From IMG/VR virus record IMGVR_UViG_3300023440_000014, positions 1 through 34,964 of that record: a DNA stretch of 34,964 bases. One strand, 5' to 3'. A model generated the notes under the pieces. It saw only the letters and a program-made list of their open reading frames with translations. It was not told where the DNA came from and ran no database searches. The stretch's first letter is position 1, and each line of letters opens with the position of its first letter. The stretch is from a virus. Of the stretch, positions 14,804 to 22,269 are shown piece after piece. The position numbers and the translations under genes are program-made.

Positions 14804-16069
14804 ATGAAAACCAAATACGGCTCGCTGCCGTTTGATGCGCAGATTGCGTTTTTTAAAAAGAAGCTGGCGCTACCCACGCGCAGCTGGACAGATATTATTC
14901 ACGGCAACCATGATCATGCTTTCGTGGTGGCAGGGGCGAACAAACAGGCGCTGGTGGAGAGTTTTCAGGCGGCGGTGCAAAAGGCGATAGCAGACGGAAC
15001 TACGCTGGCGGCATTCCGGAAAGACTTTGACCGCATTGTGAAAGAAGCGGGCTGGGACTATAACGGCTCACGTAACTGGCGTTCACGCGTGATTTATGAA
15101 ACCAATTTGCGCACCAGCTATCAGGCGGGCCGATTCACCCAGTTGCAGAATATGGACTACTGGCAATATCATCATTCGCCAGCATCTGAAAACGCACGCA
15201 AGCAGCATGTGGCATGGGATGGCCTGATTCTGCCGAAGGATGATCCATTCTGGCAAACCAACTACCCGCCCAATGGATGGGGTTGCAAATGTACCGTGAC
15301 AGGCCACAGTCGCGCCGCTGTGCAGCGTAAGGGACTGAAGATAGCCAAATCACCGAAGCTGGAGATGCAGACGGTGGAGATTGGCTCACAGGGGCCTAAC
15401 CCGCGCAGGGTTACTGTGCCGAAAGGCGTTGGACCCGGCTGGGCCTATGCGCCGGGGCGCGATGCATGGATGCGTGGACATGCCATACCACCCAAAGGCG
15501 ATGCGCCGTGGCCATTTACAAAAGGGGAAACCGGGCGGCATCATCTGATTCCGGATTTTGCAGCGCATGATCTGTTACCGGATGCACGCCCGTTTCCAAA
15601 GTCAAGATTGCTGCCGACAGGGAAGCCGCCTGCATTCTATGCTGATGCATTCCTGAAGGAATTTGGCGGGTCGGTTGGCAAAGATGCGCTGTTTATCGAT
15701 GTGACCGGTGAACCGCTTATCCTCTCCGATACCCTGTTTCGCAAAGCCAAAGACAATACATGGAAGGCAATGAAAAACGGGCGCGAGCAATACGCACTGA
15801 TGATGGCCGAAGTGCTGAAAGCTCCGGATGAGATATGGGTTGGTATGGAGTGGAACGGCGCATTGGGCAAGGCGGTTGTTCGGCGGCGCTATGTGAGCAG
15901 GCTGATACCGAAGGATGGCACTCGCCCCGGTTTTGTGGTCTTTGAAAATGCATCAGACGGGTGGACGGGTGTCACCAGCTTCCCACGAGATTTCAATACA
16001 AGCGTGGAATGGGATGCTGAAATATCGAAAGTGAGGCGGGGCGTTCGCCTGTATCGGCGACCGGAGTAA
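14804..16069 (+). CDS. F: Head morphogenesis protein (Mu gpF / SPP1 gp7 family) with C-terminal PBECR-like nuclease domain
   Basis: 421 aa. Residues about 1-180 match the phage Mu F-like minor head protein: FDAQIAFFKKKLALPTRSWTDI, WRSRVIYETNLRTSYQAGRF, NYPPNGWGCKCTV. This part is involved in prohead assembly at the portal. The last ~120 residues (FRKAKDNTWKAMKNGREQYALMMAEVLKAPDEIWVGMEW... VRRRYVSRLI... TSFPRDFN) look like the PBECR (phage Barnase-EndoU-colicin/RelE-like nuclease) domains often fused to such proteins and thought to act on host RNA after injection. The head role is well supported; the nuclease activity is family inference. Confidence 0.85.
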   Translation: MKTKYGSLPFDAQIAFFKKKLALPTRSWTDIIHGNHDHAFVVAGANKQALVESFQAAVQKAIADGTTLAAFRKDFDRIVKEAGWDYNGSRNWRSRVIYETNLRTSYQAGRFTQLQNMDYWQYHHSPASENARKQHVAWDGLILPKDDPFWQTNYPPNGWGCKCTVTGHSRAAVQRKGLKIAKSPKLEMQTVEIGSQGPNPRRVTVPKGVGPGWAYAPGRDAWMRGHAIPPKGDAPWPFTKGETGRHHLIPDFAAHDLLPDARPFPKSRLLPTGKPPAFYADAFLKEFGGSVGKDALFIDVTGEPLILSDTLFRKAKDNTWKAMKNGREQYALMMAEVLKAPDEIWVGMEWNGALGKAVVRRRYVSRLIPKDGTRPGFVVFENASDGWTGVTSFPRDFNTSVEWDAEISKVRRGVRLYRRPE

Positions 16070-16177
16070 AAAACAAAGGCGACGCTGACCCGCCGCCTTA
16101 TCTCCACAGGTAGGTTCGGGCCCCCGGTCAGAGGCATTCTCCTGTGATGAGGTTTAATGACAGTATAGGGGTATTCG

Positions 16178-16624
16178 ATGGCAGGCGCAAGCATTGATAT
16201 AAAATATGATGATCGCGACGTTAAAGCCGCATTGCGGCGCTTGCAGATGGTTGGCGGCGATTTATCCGCCGTCTTTGCCGAGATCGGCGAACACCTGACC
16301 CGTTCGCACCGGCAGCGCTTTGCCGAAGGCGTGGATCCGGATGGCCAGGCATGGGAGCCGCTGGCCGAAAGCACGAAAGCCCGCAAGAAGAAGAATGCCG
16401 ACAAGGTGCTCATTGAGCATGGCGGGCTGATGGATTCGCTGCACTACAATACCGGCAGTCATGAGCTGGAATTCGGCACCAATCTGATTTATGGCGCGAC
16501 CCACCAGTTCGGCAGGGAAGAGGCGGGGATTCCGGCCAGGCCGTTTTTAGGCGTGAGCAGCGATGATGAAGCGGAGATATTGAACATTATCACGGATCAT
16601 ATAGGCCAGGCGGTCAACGGTTAG
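16178..16624 (+). CDS. G: Phage virion morphogenesis protein (Mu gpG family)
   Basis: 148 aa. The family pattern is clear: DVKAALRRLQMVGGDLSAVFAEIGEHLTRSHRQRFAEGVDPDGQAWEPL, then LIEHGGLMDSLHY, FGTNLIYGATHQFGREEAGIPARPFLGVSSDDEAEI. In Mu, gpG acts in head-tail completion or tail-terminator-like assembly. A 108-base gap separates it from gpF. The ATG is preceded by AGGGG. Confidence 0.9.
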   Translation: MAGASIDIKYDDRDVKAALRRLQMVGGDLSAVFAEIGEHLTRSHRQRFAEGVDPDGQAWEPLAESTKARKKKNADKVLIEHGGLMDSLHYNTGSHELEFGTNLIYGATHQFGREEAGIPARPFLGVSSDDEAEILNIITDHIGQAVNG

Positions 16625-16626
16625 GC

Positions 16627-16767
16627 ATGAGACATCTGATTTTAAACCACGGCATGAATCGGGTGTGTAGCGGGTGCGTGTCGGGGCGAAGCCGTAAAAT
16701 CGATTCTAAGGCGTCGGATGGTTTTCTGGCGGCCCTACTACCTAAAAAATGCCAGGACAAAATTTAA
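16627..16767 (+). CDS. Possible 46-aa ORF in the G-protease gap (doubtful)
   Basis: This is the only plus-strand frame of note in the 360-base gap between gpG and the protease. It reads MRHLILNHGMNRVCSGCVSG and ends KKCQDKI. Cysteines C14, C17 and C42 might suggest a metal site, but there is no good ribosome-binding site and no family match. The rest of the gap holds a 10-bp direct repeat (TTAAACGGGT at 16764 and 16775), an inverted repeat and a late-promoter-like motif. Confidence 0.25.
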   Translation: MRHLILNHGMNRVCSGCVSGRSRKIDSKASDGFLAALLPKKCQDKI

Positions 16768-16813
16768 ACGGGTCTTAAACGGGTAGAATCGCATATTCTG
16801 GTTGTGTTGATGG

Positions 16814-16871
16814 GCGGGGATGCCGAGGTTTCGCTGTCTGACCTAGCCGAGGTGCATATTACAGTCCCCGC
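16814..16871 (+). other. Inverted repeat in the G-protease gap
   Basis: GCGGGGA (16814-16820) and TCCCCGC (16865-16871) are perfect complements enclosing 44 bases that contain a further AGGT/ACCT pair. It has no T-run, so is not a standard terminator. It could be a folded untranslated leader of the protease transcript or an RNA processing site. Confidence 0.35.
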
Positions 16872-16932
16872 AGCCAGGGTCAAGACATCCTCAATCCGGT
16901 TGGGTTTTGCGCCGGTCATGCCTGCTGCATCT

Positions 16933-16954
16933 TATTCAACAGCTTGATACACAC
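16933..16954 (+). promoter_or_regulatory. Candidate late-promoter motif upstream of protease/scaffold
   Basis: Second copy of the motif at 9080-9101 (19 of 22 bases equal). Here TTCAACAGCTTGA is a near-perfect dyad (TCAA/TTGA), the sort of site a dimeric Mor/C-type activator would use. The start codon at 16985 lies 31 bases downstream. Confidence 0.55.
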
Positions 16955-16984
16955 ACTTTCAAATCGCACGCCATTGTTCGGCGC

Positions 16985-18139
16985 ATGGCTTCGCAAACAA
17001 AACCCATCCACGCCTTTATTGCAGGCACACATAAAACACGCCTCGGGCATGAGGTGACCATTACCGCATCCGATCTTCAGGCCGCTGCGGCAGCCTATAA
17101 CCCGGCACTGCACGAGGCGCCGCTGGTAATTGGCCATCCCGATGGCAAAGCCCCGGCCTATGGCTGGATCGAATCATGCGCGGTCAGTGGCGATGATTTC
17201 TTTGTCACGCCCAAACAGGTCAACCCCGATTTTGCCGAACTGCATAATGCCGGCGCATTCAAAAAACGCTCCATGTCCTTCTACCATCCTGACAACAGCC
17301 TGAACCCCGCCCCCGGTGTCTGGTATCCGCGCCACCTGGGATTTCTTGGCGCGCAACCGCCGGCTATCAAGGGTTTAGGTGGCCATGAGTTTGCAGAGGC
17401 GGAAGGTGATGGCGATATTCTTACGGTGGAATTCGGCGAATTTGAAGATCGTGTCGAGGCTGGCATGTGGCGCAATCTGCGTGAGTGGATTCTGGCCAGG
17501 TTCGGCAAGGATGATGCCGACGCTGCCGTCTCGGGATATGACGTTGATTTCCTGCAAGCGGAAGCCGCGAAAGAAAAGAACCAACAGGAAGATGCCCAAT
17601 CGGCATTTTCAGAATCAATCCAAAACAACAAGGAGGGTGAGATGACACCTGAAGAAATCGCCGCCAAGCAGGCGGAACTGGACGCGCGGCAGGCTGCGCT
17701 TGACGACAAGACGGCAGAATTCTCCGAGCGCGAGCAGAAGCTGGCCGAACAGGAGAGCGCTGCGCATCGCGCTGAATGCGCTGATTTTGTCGAGGCGCAG
17801 GTTGCTGCGGGGAAGGTGTTGCCGACCCAGAAAGATAATCTGATCGAATTTATGGCAGGTCTGGAGCATGTCGAGACGGTCGATTTTGCTGAAGGCGACG
17901 CCACGGTGAAGAAATCGCCACTGGCCTTCATGCGGGATTATCTGGCGGCTCAGCCGAAGATTGTGGCGTTCGGAGAGCATCATGCTGACGATAAGCGTGC
18001 AGACATGGGCGTGACAGTGAGCGTGCCTGCGGGCTTCGAGGTGAATGCCGAAAAGGCTGAGATTCACGCCAAAGCGATCGCCTTCGCAGAATCCAATCAG
18101 GTTGACTATATCACGGCTGTGAAAGCAGTCAGCAAATAA
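16985..18139 (+). CDS. I: Prohead protease with C-terminal scaffold (Mu gpI family)
   Basis: 384 aa from the ATG at 16985 (MASQTKPIHAFIAGTHKT). An in-frame start at 16907 would put a promoter-like motif inside the gene and adds a non-conserved tail, so I reject it. Residues 1-160 are the protease region: LHEAPLVIGHPDGKAPAYGWI and FKKRSMSFYHPD, including candidate catalytic His and Ser residues as in Mu gpI. The rest, from about residue 220, is charged, coiled-coil scaffold (EIAAKQAELDARQAALDDKTAEFSEREQKL). The protease processes the scaffold during head maturation. Confidence 0.9.
   Translation: MASQTKPIHAFIAGTHKTRLGHEVTITASDLQAAAAAYNPALHEAPLVIGHPDGKAPAYGWIESCAVSGDDFFVTPKQVNPDFAELHNAGAFKKRSMSFYHPDNSLNPAPGVWYPRHLGFLGAQPPAIKGLGGHEFAEAEGDGDILTVEFGEFEDRVEAGMWRNLREWILARFGKDDADAAVSGYDVDFLQAEAAKEKNQQEDAQSAFSESIQNNKEGEMTPEEIAAKQAELDARQAALDDKTAEFSEREQKLAEQESAAHRAECADFVEAQVAAGKVLPTQKDNLIEFMAGLEHVETVDFAEGDATVKKSPLAFMRDYLAAQPKIVAFGEHHADDKRADMGVTVSVPAGFEVNAEKAEIHAKAIAFAESNQVDYITAVKAVSK
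17642..18139 (+). CDS. Z: Nested in-frame scaffold protein (Mu gpZ equivalent)
   Basis: An ATG at 17642, in frame with the protease, has a strong Shine-Dalgarno AAGGAGGGTGAG just before it although it lies inside a coding region. The product (165 aa, starting MTPEEIAAKQAELDARQAAL) would be exactly the coiled-coil scaffold part. Mu makes gpZ this way within gene I, and lambda makes Nu3 within C. The conclusion is strong by signal and analogy. Confidence 0.78.
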   Translation: MTPEEIAAKQAELDARQAALDDKTAEFSEREQKLAEQESAAHRAECADFVEAQVAAGKVLPTQKDNLIEFMAGLEHVETVDFAEGDATVKKSPLAFMRDYLAAQPKIVAFGEHHADDKRADMGVTVSVPAGFEVNAEKAEIHAKAIAFAESNQVDYITAVKAVSK

Positions 18140-18156
18140 CACAGGAGAATTAAACC

Positions 18157-18495
18157 ATGTCCATGCAAGCCATTTCCATTTTTACCCTGTCGGTTGTTGC
18201 CGCCGGCGCAATCACCAAGCACCGCTTTGTTACCCACGGCAATACCCAGGCAGGCGCAGCGGCCAATACCCTCGGTGTGGCACGTACCGCTGCCGCACCG
18301 AATGAGGGCCTGACTGTTGATGTGATCGGCACGGCGGTTGTCGAGGCCGGCGCAGCCATTGCGGCAGGTGCGGCCATCGAAACCGACGCAACGGGTCGCG
18401 CCGTCACCAAGGCCGCCGGTGTCACGGTGGGTCGGGCGCTTCAGGCTGCCACTGCTGCCGGTGATTTTATCGAAGTGCTGCTGATCCAGAACTGA
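18157..18495 (+). CDS. Capsid decoration/stabilising protein (DUF2190-like)
   Basis: 112 aa with AGGAG upstream. Small, alanine- and glycine-rich beta protein: ISIFTLSVVAAGAITKHRFVTHGN, LTVDVIGTAVVEAGAAIAAGAAIETDATGRAVTKAAG, TVGRALQAATAAGDFIEVLL. This pattern is that of the DUF2190/head-fibre decoration proteins that trimerise on the capsid. It sits between protease and major capsid, as expected. Confidence 0.82.
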   Translation: MSMQAISIFTLSVVAAGAITKHRFVTHGNTQAGAAANTLGVARTAAAPNEGLTVDVIGTAVVEAGAAIAAGAAIETDATGRAVTKAAGVTVGRALQAATAAGDFIEVLLIQN

Positions 18496-18524
18496 TTACA
18501 AACAGATAACAAGGAGAGAAGATT

Positions 18525-19448
18525 ATGCCAATGAGTAACCAGCAGGTGCGGATTATTGATCCTATCCTCAGCAATGTAGTTCAGGGCTACAAGCATGCCG
18601 AGCATGTCGGCCACAACCTGTTTCCGCGCGTCGCAGTTGGCGTGTCCGGCGGCCAGGTGATTGAATTCGGCAAGGAGAGCTTCAAGCTCTATAACGCACG
18701 GCGCACGCCGGGCAGCGCTACCAAGCGCATCCAGTTCGGCTATGCCGGCAAGTCGTTCGCACTGGTGGATGACTCGCTTGAAGGCCAGGTGCCGCGCGAA
18801 CACCTGCGAGACGCCAAGGCTGTGCCGGGCATTGACCTGGGCACGCGATCGGTGAATTCAGTGATGGCTTCGCTATCGCTGGCGCTGGAAAACGATCAGG
18901 CCCAACTGGCACGCAATGCGGCCAATTATGATGCCAATCATAAAGTCGATCTGGCTGCGGCCAAATGGTCGAACGATGTGAACAACCCGATCTCCGATAT
19001 TGATGCCGGGCGCGAGGCGATTCGCAGTACGGTAGGTATTTATCCGAATGTGATTGTGCTCTCGGCCAAGGCATTCAATGCTGCCAAGAACAATGCCAAC
19101 GTGTTGAATCGATTCAAATATACGAGCTCCGATTCGGTGACGGCTGAAATGCTGGCCAGCATCTGGAACCTGCAAAAGGTCGTTGTTGGCGTGGCGATCA
19201 GCTTCGACGATGCCGGTGTATCCACCGATATCTGGGGCAATGACGCCGTGCTGGCTTATGTGCCGAGCATGGCGTCCACGCTGGAAGAGCCCTCCTATGG
19301 CTATACCTACACAATGGACGGCAACCCGCTGGTTGAAGAGCCATACTACGACAAGAACTGTAAGAGCTGGATTTATCCGGTGGGCTATGAGCGCGTACCC
19401 GTACTCTCCGGCATCACATCCGGTTTCCTACTGCAGAATGTGGCCTGA
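18525..19448 (+). CDS. Major capsid protein (HK97 fold, Mu gpT-like position)
   Basis: 307 aa; Mu gpT is 305 aa. The N-terminal arm (VRIIDPILSNVVQGYKHAEHVGHNLFPRVAV) and the P-domain and A-domain blocks (VMASLSLALENDQAQLARNAANY, VYPNVIVLSAKAFNAAKN-like IYPNVIVLSAKAF, WGNDAVLAYVP) are those of phage major capsid proteins. It has a strong ribosome-binding site (AAGGAGAG). A very strong terminator follows directly, as is usual for this highly expressed gene. Confidence 0.9.
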   Translation: MPMSNQQVRIIDPILSNVVQGYKHAEHVGHNLFPRVAVGVSGGQVIEFGKESFKLYNARRTPGSATKRIQFGYAGKSFALVDDSLEGQVPREHLRDAKAVPGIDLGTRSVNSVMASLSLALENDQAQLARNAANYDANHKVDLAAAKWSNDVNNPISDIDAGREAIRSTVGIYPNVIVLSAKAFNAAKNNANVLNRFKYTSSDSVTAEMLASIWNLQKVVVGVAISFDDAGVSTDIWGNDAVLAYVPSMASTLEEPSYGYTYTMDGNPLVEEPYYDKNCKSWIYPVGYERVPVLSGITSGFLLQNVA

Positions 19449-19469
19449 TCCATAACGGGTCTGCTGACA

Positions 19470-19500
19470 ACGGGGCGGGTTTTTGCCCGTCCCGTTTTTC
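19470..19500 (+). terminator. Strong intrinsic terminator after the major capsid gene
   Basis: An 11-base stem (19470-19480 with 19485-19495, two G-T wobbles) is closed by a TTTT loop and followed by TTTTT. It lies 21 bases after the capsid stop. It should limit or end transcription of the head operon; the genes downstream need read-through or their own promoter. Confidence 0.9.
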
Positions 19501-19525
19501 TCAATAAGTGAAGAGGAGTTTTTTT

Positions 19526-19837
19526 ATGCAAGTAAGAATCAAGAACCCATGCAAGGCCGACGGTGAGTATCTGATGCCAGGCGATACGCCCGATCTGGGC
19601 GACAATGATGCACAGGCGCTCATTGAATCCGGCGCTGCCGAGGCGTTGCAGGGCGGCGTGAGGCCGGATGATGCCGATGCATTGCTGACGGAGATCCGCG
19701 AAGCGATTGCATCACTGGCTACCGATGATGGCGATGCGTGGACAAAGTCCGGCAAGGCAAAAACCGAAGCGATTGAGACCGTGCTGGGCTATGCCATCAC
19801 AGCAGCCGAACGCGATGCCGCAACGGCGGATGCATAA
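19526..19837 (+). CDS. Mu gp35-like head-tail region protein
   Basis: 103 aa from ATG 19526 with AAGAGGAG upstream; the GTG at 19508 is before that site and rejected. The N-terminus (MQVRIKNPCKADGEYLMPGDTPDLGDNDAQALIESGAAE) is a small SH3-like motif seen in many phage head-completion proteins. The C-terminus (SGKAKTEAIETVLGYAITAAERD) resembles the H. influenzae Mu-like HI1506 family. Probably a connector protein. Confidence 0.72.
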   Translation: MQVRIKNPCKADGEYLMPGDTPDLGDNDAQALIESGAAEALQGGVRPDDADALLTEIREAIASLATDDGDAWTKSGKAKTEAIETVLGYAITAAERDAATADA

Positions 19838-19840
19838 GCC

Positions 19841-20263
19841 ATGAGTTACGCCAGCAAGCAGGATATGATTGACCGGTTTTCTGAATCAGAAATGATTCAG
19901 CTGACGGATCGTGCTGGCGCTGGTGTGATTGATGATGCAGTGCTGAATGTCGCAATGGCTGAATCCGATGCCGAAATTGATGCCTATTTGCAGGCGCGCT
20001 ACGCCCTGCCGCTGACCAGCGTGCCGCTGCTGATCGGCAAGCTGGCAAGGGATTTGACCCGTTTTTATCTTTATGATGACAATCCACCCGAGTCGGTCAG
20101 TGAGCGGTATAAGGCTGCTGTCAAAACACTTGAGCTGATTGCCCGGGGCACCATGCAGTTGGGTCTGGATGCAGCCAGCCAGCCCCTGGCAGCAACGGCT
20201 ATGCCCGAAACACGGGCCGATGCGCCGGTATTTGATACGGCATCACTGGCCACCTACAAATGA
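19841..20263 (+). CDS. DUF1320 protein (Mu gp36 family), head-tail connector
   Basis: 140 aa. Typical family blocks: SYASKQDMIDRFSESEMIQLTDRAGAG, DAEIDAYLQARYALPLTSVPLLIGKLARDLTRFYLYDDNPPESVSERYKAAVKTLELIARG. These are head-completion adaptor proteins on the portal. It overlaps the next start by ATGA. Confidence 0.9.
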   Translation: MSYASKQDMIDRFSESEMIQLTDRAGAGVIDDAVLNVAMAESDAEIDAYLQARYALPLTSVPLLIGKLARDLTRFYLYDDNPPESVSERYKAAVKTLELIARGTMQLGLDAASQPLAATAMPETRADAPVFDTASLATYK

Positions 20264-20796
20264 CCCTCACCGAACTCCAATCCGCCGCCGTGACCGCCAT
20301 CAAGACGGCCATCCCGACGCTGGCGCAGTGCGAAATCTATGGCGGCCAGTTTGCCGGAGAGCATGGCAATCGCGTGGCCATTCATGCGCCTGCGGTATTG
20401 ATTGCAGGCTTGGGGGCAAGGCCTGTTACTGATCCTGGCATTGATGGCCAGATGGATGTATCGGCTCGCTTTGCGGCCTATGCGGTGGCGAAATACGCCA
20501 ACGATCGCCAAAAGCGCGAAGGCGGCTGCATTGATCTGGCCGAAGCTGTGGCACTGTTGATCCACAATAACAATTTTACATTGCCCGGCGTTGGCACCGC
20601 GAAGGTTATGCAGGTGCAGGGCATGACCAATGCGGCGGCTGACAAGGTCGGATTCTCGATCTGGTCCATCACCTGGGAGCAGCAAATCAGAATCGGCGCA
20701 GCACCGGTGAGCAATTACGGCCCATTGACCGATGTGCGCATTGGCTTCGCCCCGAATATAGGCCTCGGTCATGAGCCGGATTACGTTGCGATATGA
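20260..20796 (+). CDS. DUF1834 protein (Mu gp37 family)
   Basis: 178 aa, overlapping both neighbours by 4 bases. Conserved features include LQSAAVTAIKTAIPTLAQCEIYGGQF near the start, VSARFAAYAVAKYANDRQKREGGCIDLAEAVALLIHNNNF, and FSIWSITWEQQIRIG. By Mu order it is a tail-completion or neck protein. It is the last Mu-type gene; the P2-type tail starts with the next one. Confidence 0.88.
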   Translation: MTLTELQSAAVTAIKTAIPTLAQCEIYGGQFAGEHGNRVAIHAPAVLIAGLGARPVTDPGIDGQMDVSARFAAYAVAKYANDRQKREGGCIDLAEAVALLIHNNNFTLPGVGTAKVMQVQGMTNAAADKVGFSIWSITWEQQIRIGAAPVSNYGPLTDVRIGFAPNIGLGHEPDYVAI

Positions 20797-21344
20797 TGAT
20801 TGAACTCTTACAGCGCATCGAGCGCATCGAGCGCCAGATGCATAATATTGCCCTGTTCGGCACGATTACCGATGCCAATTATCAGACTGCCCGCGTGAGA
20901 GTTCAGATTGGCGATCTGATCACCGGCTGGCTGCCGTGGTTATCGCAACGCGCAGGCAACGATGTGGATTGGGATGCGCCGGAAATTGGCGAACAGGTGG
21001 TGGTATTTTCACCTTCCGGTGAAATCGGCAATGGCGTAGTGCTCCCTGCCATCTATCAAACCGCCCATCCGGCCAATGGCAGTACGCCGGATGAGGCCAT
21101 ACACACCTATAAGGACGGCGCGGTGATTGCGTATGATCGCGCTGCCCACCACCTATCAGCCACCCTGCCCGCAGGCGCAACATGCGCCCTGGTTGCGGAT
21201 GGCGGGATTTCGATTACCGGCGATATCAGCGTCACCGGCACAATCACATCAACCGGCGATATGATCGCTGCAGGGATCAGCCTGGATCATCATGTACATG
21301 GCGGCATCCAGCCCGGTGGCTCCAATACAGGTGCGCCGCAATGA
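20793..21344 (+). CDS. V: Baseplate spike protein (P2 gpV family)
   Basis: 183 aa. An N-terminal helix (ELLQRIERIERQMHNIALFG) is followed by an OB-fold (DANYQTARVRVQIGDLITGWLPWLSQRAG, GEQVVVFSPSGEIGNGVVLPAIYQ). A repetitive beta-helix tip (GGISITGDISVTGTITSTGDMIAAGISLDHHVHGG) ends with the HxH motif that binds iron at the spike apex. It pierces the host outer membrane on sheath contraction. This is the usual first gene of the P2 baseplate operon. Confidence 0.93.
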   Translation: MMIELLQRIERIERQMHNIALFGTITDANYQTARVRVQIGDLITGWLPWLSQRAGNDVDWDAPEIGEQVVVFSPSGEIGNGVVLPAIYQTAHPANGSTPDEAIHTYKDGAVIAYDRAAHHLSATLPAGATCALVADGGISITGDISVTGTITSTGDMIAAGISLDHHVHGGIQPGGSNTGAPQ

Positions 21345-21352
21345 ATTACGAA

Positions 21353-22033
21353 TTAAATCTGTTGCTTTTTTTTAATATCTGCCGGAATTACAAAGGTAAG
21401 GTTCAGAAAAAAGGCAAGGAAGGCAATGGCTTCTTCAGCATCAGCATGGCTTGCCTTGATTTCGTGCGCTGCTTTATTGCGCTCGAGGCGCAGATGATGC
21501 GCCCAACCGGCCAAAGGCCGGGTGATGATTCCTTGATTCAGACAATCGTCAATCATATCCACAAACCGTTTACCCTTTGCTCCCAACCTTTGCAGGGAAA
21601 CCTCCAGCACGCTGCCACAGGCGGAGATAATAAGCGGCGGGGAACTATTCTGATGCAACAGTTCTTGAGCAGCTACAAACAGTTCTTTAATTTCATCCGG
21701 ATAGCTGTTATCGCAATAGGGGGCTTTAACCTCTGGGAACGTAGCCACAATCAAAGGCGGCTTGCCGCGAAAAACGCGAGGCCCGTTGTTGCTGCACTTG
21801 AGAATTTCACTGATTTGGTTCCATGTTGCGCGGAAGATAAACAACACCGGGGAATGGCACTGCGGGCAACATGCTGTGCCATAAGCATCGGTCATGGTGT
21901 CAGCTTCGTATTGTGGGGCATCCACCGCCCAGTGCAGCAAGCTGGGATCTTGGACGTTGTATTGCGCCATATTCACCACGCAAAAATCAACATGATTGCC
22001 GCAATGTGGGCATTCTTTTCGAGACTGGAACAT
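21353..22033 (-). CDS. DUF4145 domain protein with N-terminal zinc ribbon (cargo gene)
   Basis: 226 aa on the minus strand inside a plus-strand tail operon. The start has a perfect GGAGG ribosome-binding site 9 bases before the ATG. The N-terminus has CPHC and CPQC pairs, as in a zinc ribbon. The C-terminal helical region (IISACGSVLEVSLQRLGAKG, LAGWAHHLRLERNKAAHE) is characteristic of DUF4145, a domain found in restriction/defence-associated proteins. GC content is lower than around it. It is an insertion between V and W, which adjoin in P2, so it is likely a lysogenic-conversion or anti-phage gene; that role is inference. Confidence 0.85.
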   Translation of the reverse strand: MFQSRKECPHCGNHVDFCVVNMAQYNVQDPSLLHWAVDAPQYEADTMTDAYGTACCPQCHSPVLFIFRATWNQISEILKCSNNGPRVFRGKPPLIVATFPEVKAPYCDNSYPDEIKELFVAAQELLHQNSSPPLIISACGSVLEVSLQRLGAKGKRFVDMIDDCLNQGIITRPLAGWAHHLRLERNKAAHEIKASHADAEEAIAFLAFFLNLTFVIPADIKKKQQI

Positions 22034-22056
22034 AACAACCTCCGGGAAGCACTACT

Positions 22057-22269
22057 ATGAGTAAGTTAATTAAATCATGCAACCAGCTACACGGTGCGCT
22101 CATTGACCCATTTGGTAAGATGAAGACAAGCAACCCCATCGAGGCTATTGAGCGGGTGCGCAATCAGTTTGAACTGATCAAAATAGAATGTGGTGAAGGC
22201 GCCGCCAATGAAGCAATGATCCACAGCTATGTGATGGCCATGTATCAGCAACATGGTGATGCAACATGA
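22057..22269 (+). CDS. Hypothetical 70-aa protein beside DUF4145 gene
   Basis: A helical protein (ending YVMAMYQQHGDAT) that overlaps the next gene by ATGA. The upstream ribosome-binding site is weak (CGGGAAG). It is divergent from the DUF4145 gene, with 23 bases between the two starts, so both promoters would need to lie within or beyond the other gene. No family is recognised. It may be part of the same inserted cargo. Confidence 0.55.
   Translation: MSKLIKSCNQLHGALIDPFGKMKTSNPIEAIERVRNQFELIKIECGEGAANEAMIHSYVMAMYQQHGDAT

Noticed and set aside
16814-16871. tRNA-like reading of the GCGGGGA/TCCCCGC inverted repeat followed by AGCCA
   Set aside because: Only 44 bases lie between the arms, and there is no T-loop or anticodon-stem pattern, so it cannot fold as a normal tRNA.
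16907-16984. Upstream start for the protease
   Set aside because: It would place the conserved late-promoter-like motif within the coding region; the ATG at 16985 fits the family start better.
21182-22060. Long plus-strand open frame opposite the DUF4145 gene
   Set aside because: It overlaps V and is the antisense shadow of the minus-strand gene, which has a recognisable domain and a perfect ribosome-binding site.
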